Shown here: piece after piece, positions 28,462 through 30,624 of the stretch | Layout: the number at the start of each line of letters is the position of its first letter | Numbering within the stretch: position 1 is the stretch's first letter | From: Porogramme epimiltina | Taxonomy: Eukaryota > Basidiomycota > Agaricomycetes > Polyporales > Polyporaceae | Length of the DNA stretch: 30,624 nt | Reading direction: 5' to 3' | NCBI GenBank assembly: GCA_900155495.1 | Contig: FTLJ01000204.1 | Span: 7,267-37,890, forward strand | Made by a program: the position numbers and the translations under genes | Notes under the pieces: model-generated | Seen by the model: only the letters and a program-made list of their open reading frames with translations | Database searches by the model: none | Told to the model about the DNA's origin: nothing

Positions 28462-29337
28462 CTTATGGGCGTTTTCACCTCGGGCCCAGCGTATTCGATG
28501 TTTTCGCTATACCTACTCGTCACTATTGCCTGCTCCTTTTACTATGCTAATCACCCCCCTTTACAAATGTGCTTGGAACTAAAACGCCCACGACACGCTC
28601 CCTGCCTTGAAACATCTGCGCTCCAAAGGCTGTGGCTAGATTGCGGTTTTTTTTTTACCCATGAGGTCATGCAAACAGTGGGAAAAACATATGAAAGAAG
28701 TCACGTGATGCTCTGGATACTCTATAACGAGTCGAAAGCACCGAGCAGAGCGCATCGAGATATACACACATATATATATCGCGGATAGAAGGCTGCGAAG
28801 TAGTCGGGCCACCTTATAAGCGTCTTGGAAGGCTTGGGCGGTGCATGATGGGCGACCGTGAGTTGAGCGTGCATTGACTGGTTAGCTGTTCGTCCGCGCC
28901 CGTCGCTCTATTTTGGGCGAAGAAGAGGCACAAATGTGGTGCCTTTGCCCCCTCGTCCGATGACACATCGTGAGTGGGAAGATGTTCATCAGCGAGTGGG
29001 AGCGAAGTTCTGGTTAAGTTGGTGTTGTGCCTCGGGAGGTGGTGCGCCGACTCCTCCCGAAGAAAGGGGCATCGCTCCGAGATGCATAGAGTTTGGTGCG
29101 GTGCGTTACAAAATTTAGCTATGGTTCAAACTTCACATAGACACGTAAACTAGTTGGGCGGGCGTACTAAGATGCCCCCCCTGGAGCTAGAGGCACAGTC
29201 ACGGTTCGTGATAGAGATCTTCGAAGGCGAGATATCTGGAGGCAAAAGGATATGAAGACGCGCCTTTCATGGCTTAGTGGCAACACTGTCCCGACCGCTC
29301 AAGGTAAAACACGGTCTTTCAACATGCTGTAATTGCT
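28462..29337. other. Intergenic region, no gene seen
   Basis: I see no supported gene. There is a T-run at about 28648-28657, a short TATATATAT stretch near 28770, and an open plus-strand frame at 28465-28788 with no recognisable features. Confidence 0.4.
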
Positions 29338-29950
29338 CTATCCAACAGCCGACGTACCAGCGCCGGGACTGAGCGCGCGTGTGCGTCTGCCATTGTTACA
29401 TAAGCACCTGAAAAGCTCATAGACGCGCGGGGTTGCGTGATCGTTGACCTTGTGGGACAACAGGAACACCAGGGGGCTGCAGGCGTGAGACAGGACGTCG
29501 ATCATTGAGGATGGCAGGCACGGCGGGGTGGACGGACCGTCCGGGGTGAACGACGTGTGCGTGCACCGCGACGACACCCGCACGCCGCCCGCTCGAGAAC
29601 AACGATCGTCGAAGACTCGAAGCTTCGGCGTTGTTGCGAAGTCTCCATATGACATACGCACGAATGCGTTGCGCAGCAGCGCGACTTACGACGGGAAGAG
29701 CGCAGCATGCTGGCGTTGCGTGGTAGAACGCGCTTGACGTTGGATCGTGGCATTTGCGCGGAACCGGCGGCGGCGTGGACGTCGGGGTCAGTGTCAGCGA
29801 GGGTGATGTGCGGTACCGGTGGCGCGCGGCTGTGAGCCCGACACGCCGACGCACGTGGGGCGGCGTCCGAAGGAAGGTGTTTTGAACGCACGCGCGAGGC
29901 ATCGGCTGGTCGATGGCCTCGAGCTCAATAGAATCGCATTCATCTTGCAA
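29338..29950 (-). CDS. Tentative two-exon gene of unknown function
   Basis: Not recognised. The minus-strand frame from the ATG at 29950 reaches a GTAAGT donor at 29689. A phase-matching acceptor (GAAG, ending 29623) joins it to 29622-29338, giving about 181 aa. The second exon looks the more protein-like (LRVFDDRCSRAGG, VFLLSHKVNDHATPRVYELF). The intron lacks a clear branch site, and the GC-rich sequence keeps frames open by chance, so this is weak. Confidence 0.2.
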
Positions 29951-30624
29951 ACGAGATGCGGCGGGCGAGCCGGAGAGTCACTGGTTGTGCAAAGGCGTTG
30001 TTCGGGGAGGCATTTCGTACACGGGGACGAGTATTGTGGCGCGTCGGAGCGTGAGCTGGAGGATGGAGGCGCATGGACGGGGACGGCGCCGGTCAGGAGC
30101 AGGTACGTTGTGGGCGCTTGGAGTGGTTTCAGACGCGGAGGGGGTTCTAGGCCTTCCGGATATGGGCAACGGACGTGCTCCCGGCGGAATGCTCGTCGGT
30201 TTACCCGCCCCGTCACCCCAGGCGCGCGGCGGCTGCGCCCCAGCTTCCTTCGGTCGTCGTCCGGGGAGACAGACGCGAGCAAGGCCGGACGAGCGTGCAG
30301 GGCCGGGCAGGAATAGAAAATAGAGGGGGGAGAGGCACAGGGCGTCGCGCTGAACAACGGGGGGAGTGGAGCAGATGACGTCAGAGGAGGTGATGCCAGT
30401 GAGCGCGTCGCTGCGGGAGCGGGGGCGACAACAGCGAAGAGCCCGCGAGCTGTGGCTCTCGCGCACTTCCTGCGACCGCCTGTGTGCCCGGGACACGCCC
30501 GGCTCACCGCTTCGCACCGATCATTTTCTCCAATGCGTCCCCCAAAACCGACTCCGCCAGCCTCCGCCAGCGCCCCCCTCCCCCGCCTCCTCCCTCACTC
30601 CCTCACTCCCCCCCACCACTCCCT
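29951..30624. other. GC-rich, CT-rich promoter-like right end
   Basis: Long frames here on both strands reflect GC richness, not coding. A TGACGTCA palindrome sits at 30376-30383. From 30536 to the edge the plus strand is almost pure C/T with some CCGCC blocks, typical of fungal promoter or leader sequence. An ATG at 30533 opens a Pro/Ser-rich frame that runs off the edge; it could be a start, but nothing supports it further. Confidence 0.35.
30376..30383. promoter_or_regulatory. CRE/ATF-type bZIP palindrome TGACGTCA
   Basis: A perfect 8-bp palindrome recognised by ATF/CREB-type bZIP factors, in a GC-rich, promoter-like region about 150 bp before a CT-rich tract. Its use is inferred. Confidence 0.35.

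Noticed and set aside
29794..30517. Long minus-strand frames (179 and 237 codons) at the right end
   Set aside because: Overlapping frames in very GC-rich sequence, low-complexity Pro/Arg/Ser composition, no domain; more likely promoter or UTR.
1..30624. CRISPR array, LTR retrotransposon, rRNA or bacterial-type operon
   Set aside because: No regularly spaced repeats, no long direct terminal repeats with reverse transcriptase motifs and no rRNA-like segments were seen.

Overview
The window reads as nuclear DNA of a filamentous basidiomycete, probably a wood-decaying agaricomycete such as a polypore. The grounds are short introns (mostly 46-72 nt) with GT..AG ends and CTRAY-type branch sites, a secreted carbohydrate esterase with a fungal CBM1, and several HET-domain genes that all begin with the same MRLL start. 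Nothing looks bacterial, plasmid-like or organellar, and there is no rRNA, convincing tRNA or CRISPR array. The species call is inference; gene identities come from motifs read in the translations.

Layout. (1) 1-8105 holds three HET-domain genes: a 5' piece cut by the left edge (minus), a very long one at 1286-4753 (minus) with a disordered tail, and one at 6006-8105 (plus). The last two diverge from a 1.25 kb intergenic region. (2) 8347-9146 is an 800-bp element with 21-bp imperfect terminal inverted repeats and subterminal CCCGTACCCG-type repeats, probably a non-autonomous DNA transposon. (3) 10302-10764 encodes an 8-cysteine small secreted protein in three exons. (4) 11102-12949 (minus) is a fourth HET gene. 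(5) 13.1-16.7 kb is gene-poor but holds a plausible unrecognised spliced gene on the minus strand. (6) 16762-18101 is a CBM1-containing CE1 esterase (5 exons). It converges with 18366-20280 (minus), a membrane-anchored TAP-like serine hydrolase (3 exons). (7) 21007-24857 is the orthologue of MIOS/Sea4, a subunit of the SEA/GATOR2 complex that regulates TORC1 (8 exons). (8) 24.9-26.6 kb holds a (CCGA)n microsatellite and an orphan exon-like frame. (9) 26658-28220 (plus) is a fifth HET gene, with possible extra 3' exons. (10) 28.2-30.6 kb has no confident gene and ends in a GC- and CT-rich, promoter-like stretch.

How the parts relate. Five HET genes in about 28 kb make this a HET cluster, i.e. 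candidate allorecognition or regulated-cell-death genes. They form two subfamilies. Genes 1286-4753 and 6006-8105 share a long post-HET module; genes 11102-12949 and 26658-28220 share a different downstream region ending in a hydrophobic or amphipathic segment. The secreted esterase, secreted peptidase-like protein and small secreted protein fit a lignocellulose-degrading lifestyle. MIOS is a housekeeping gene embedded among the fast-evolving genes.
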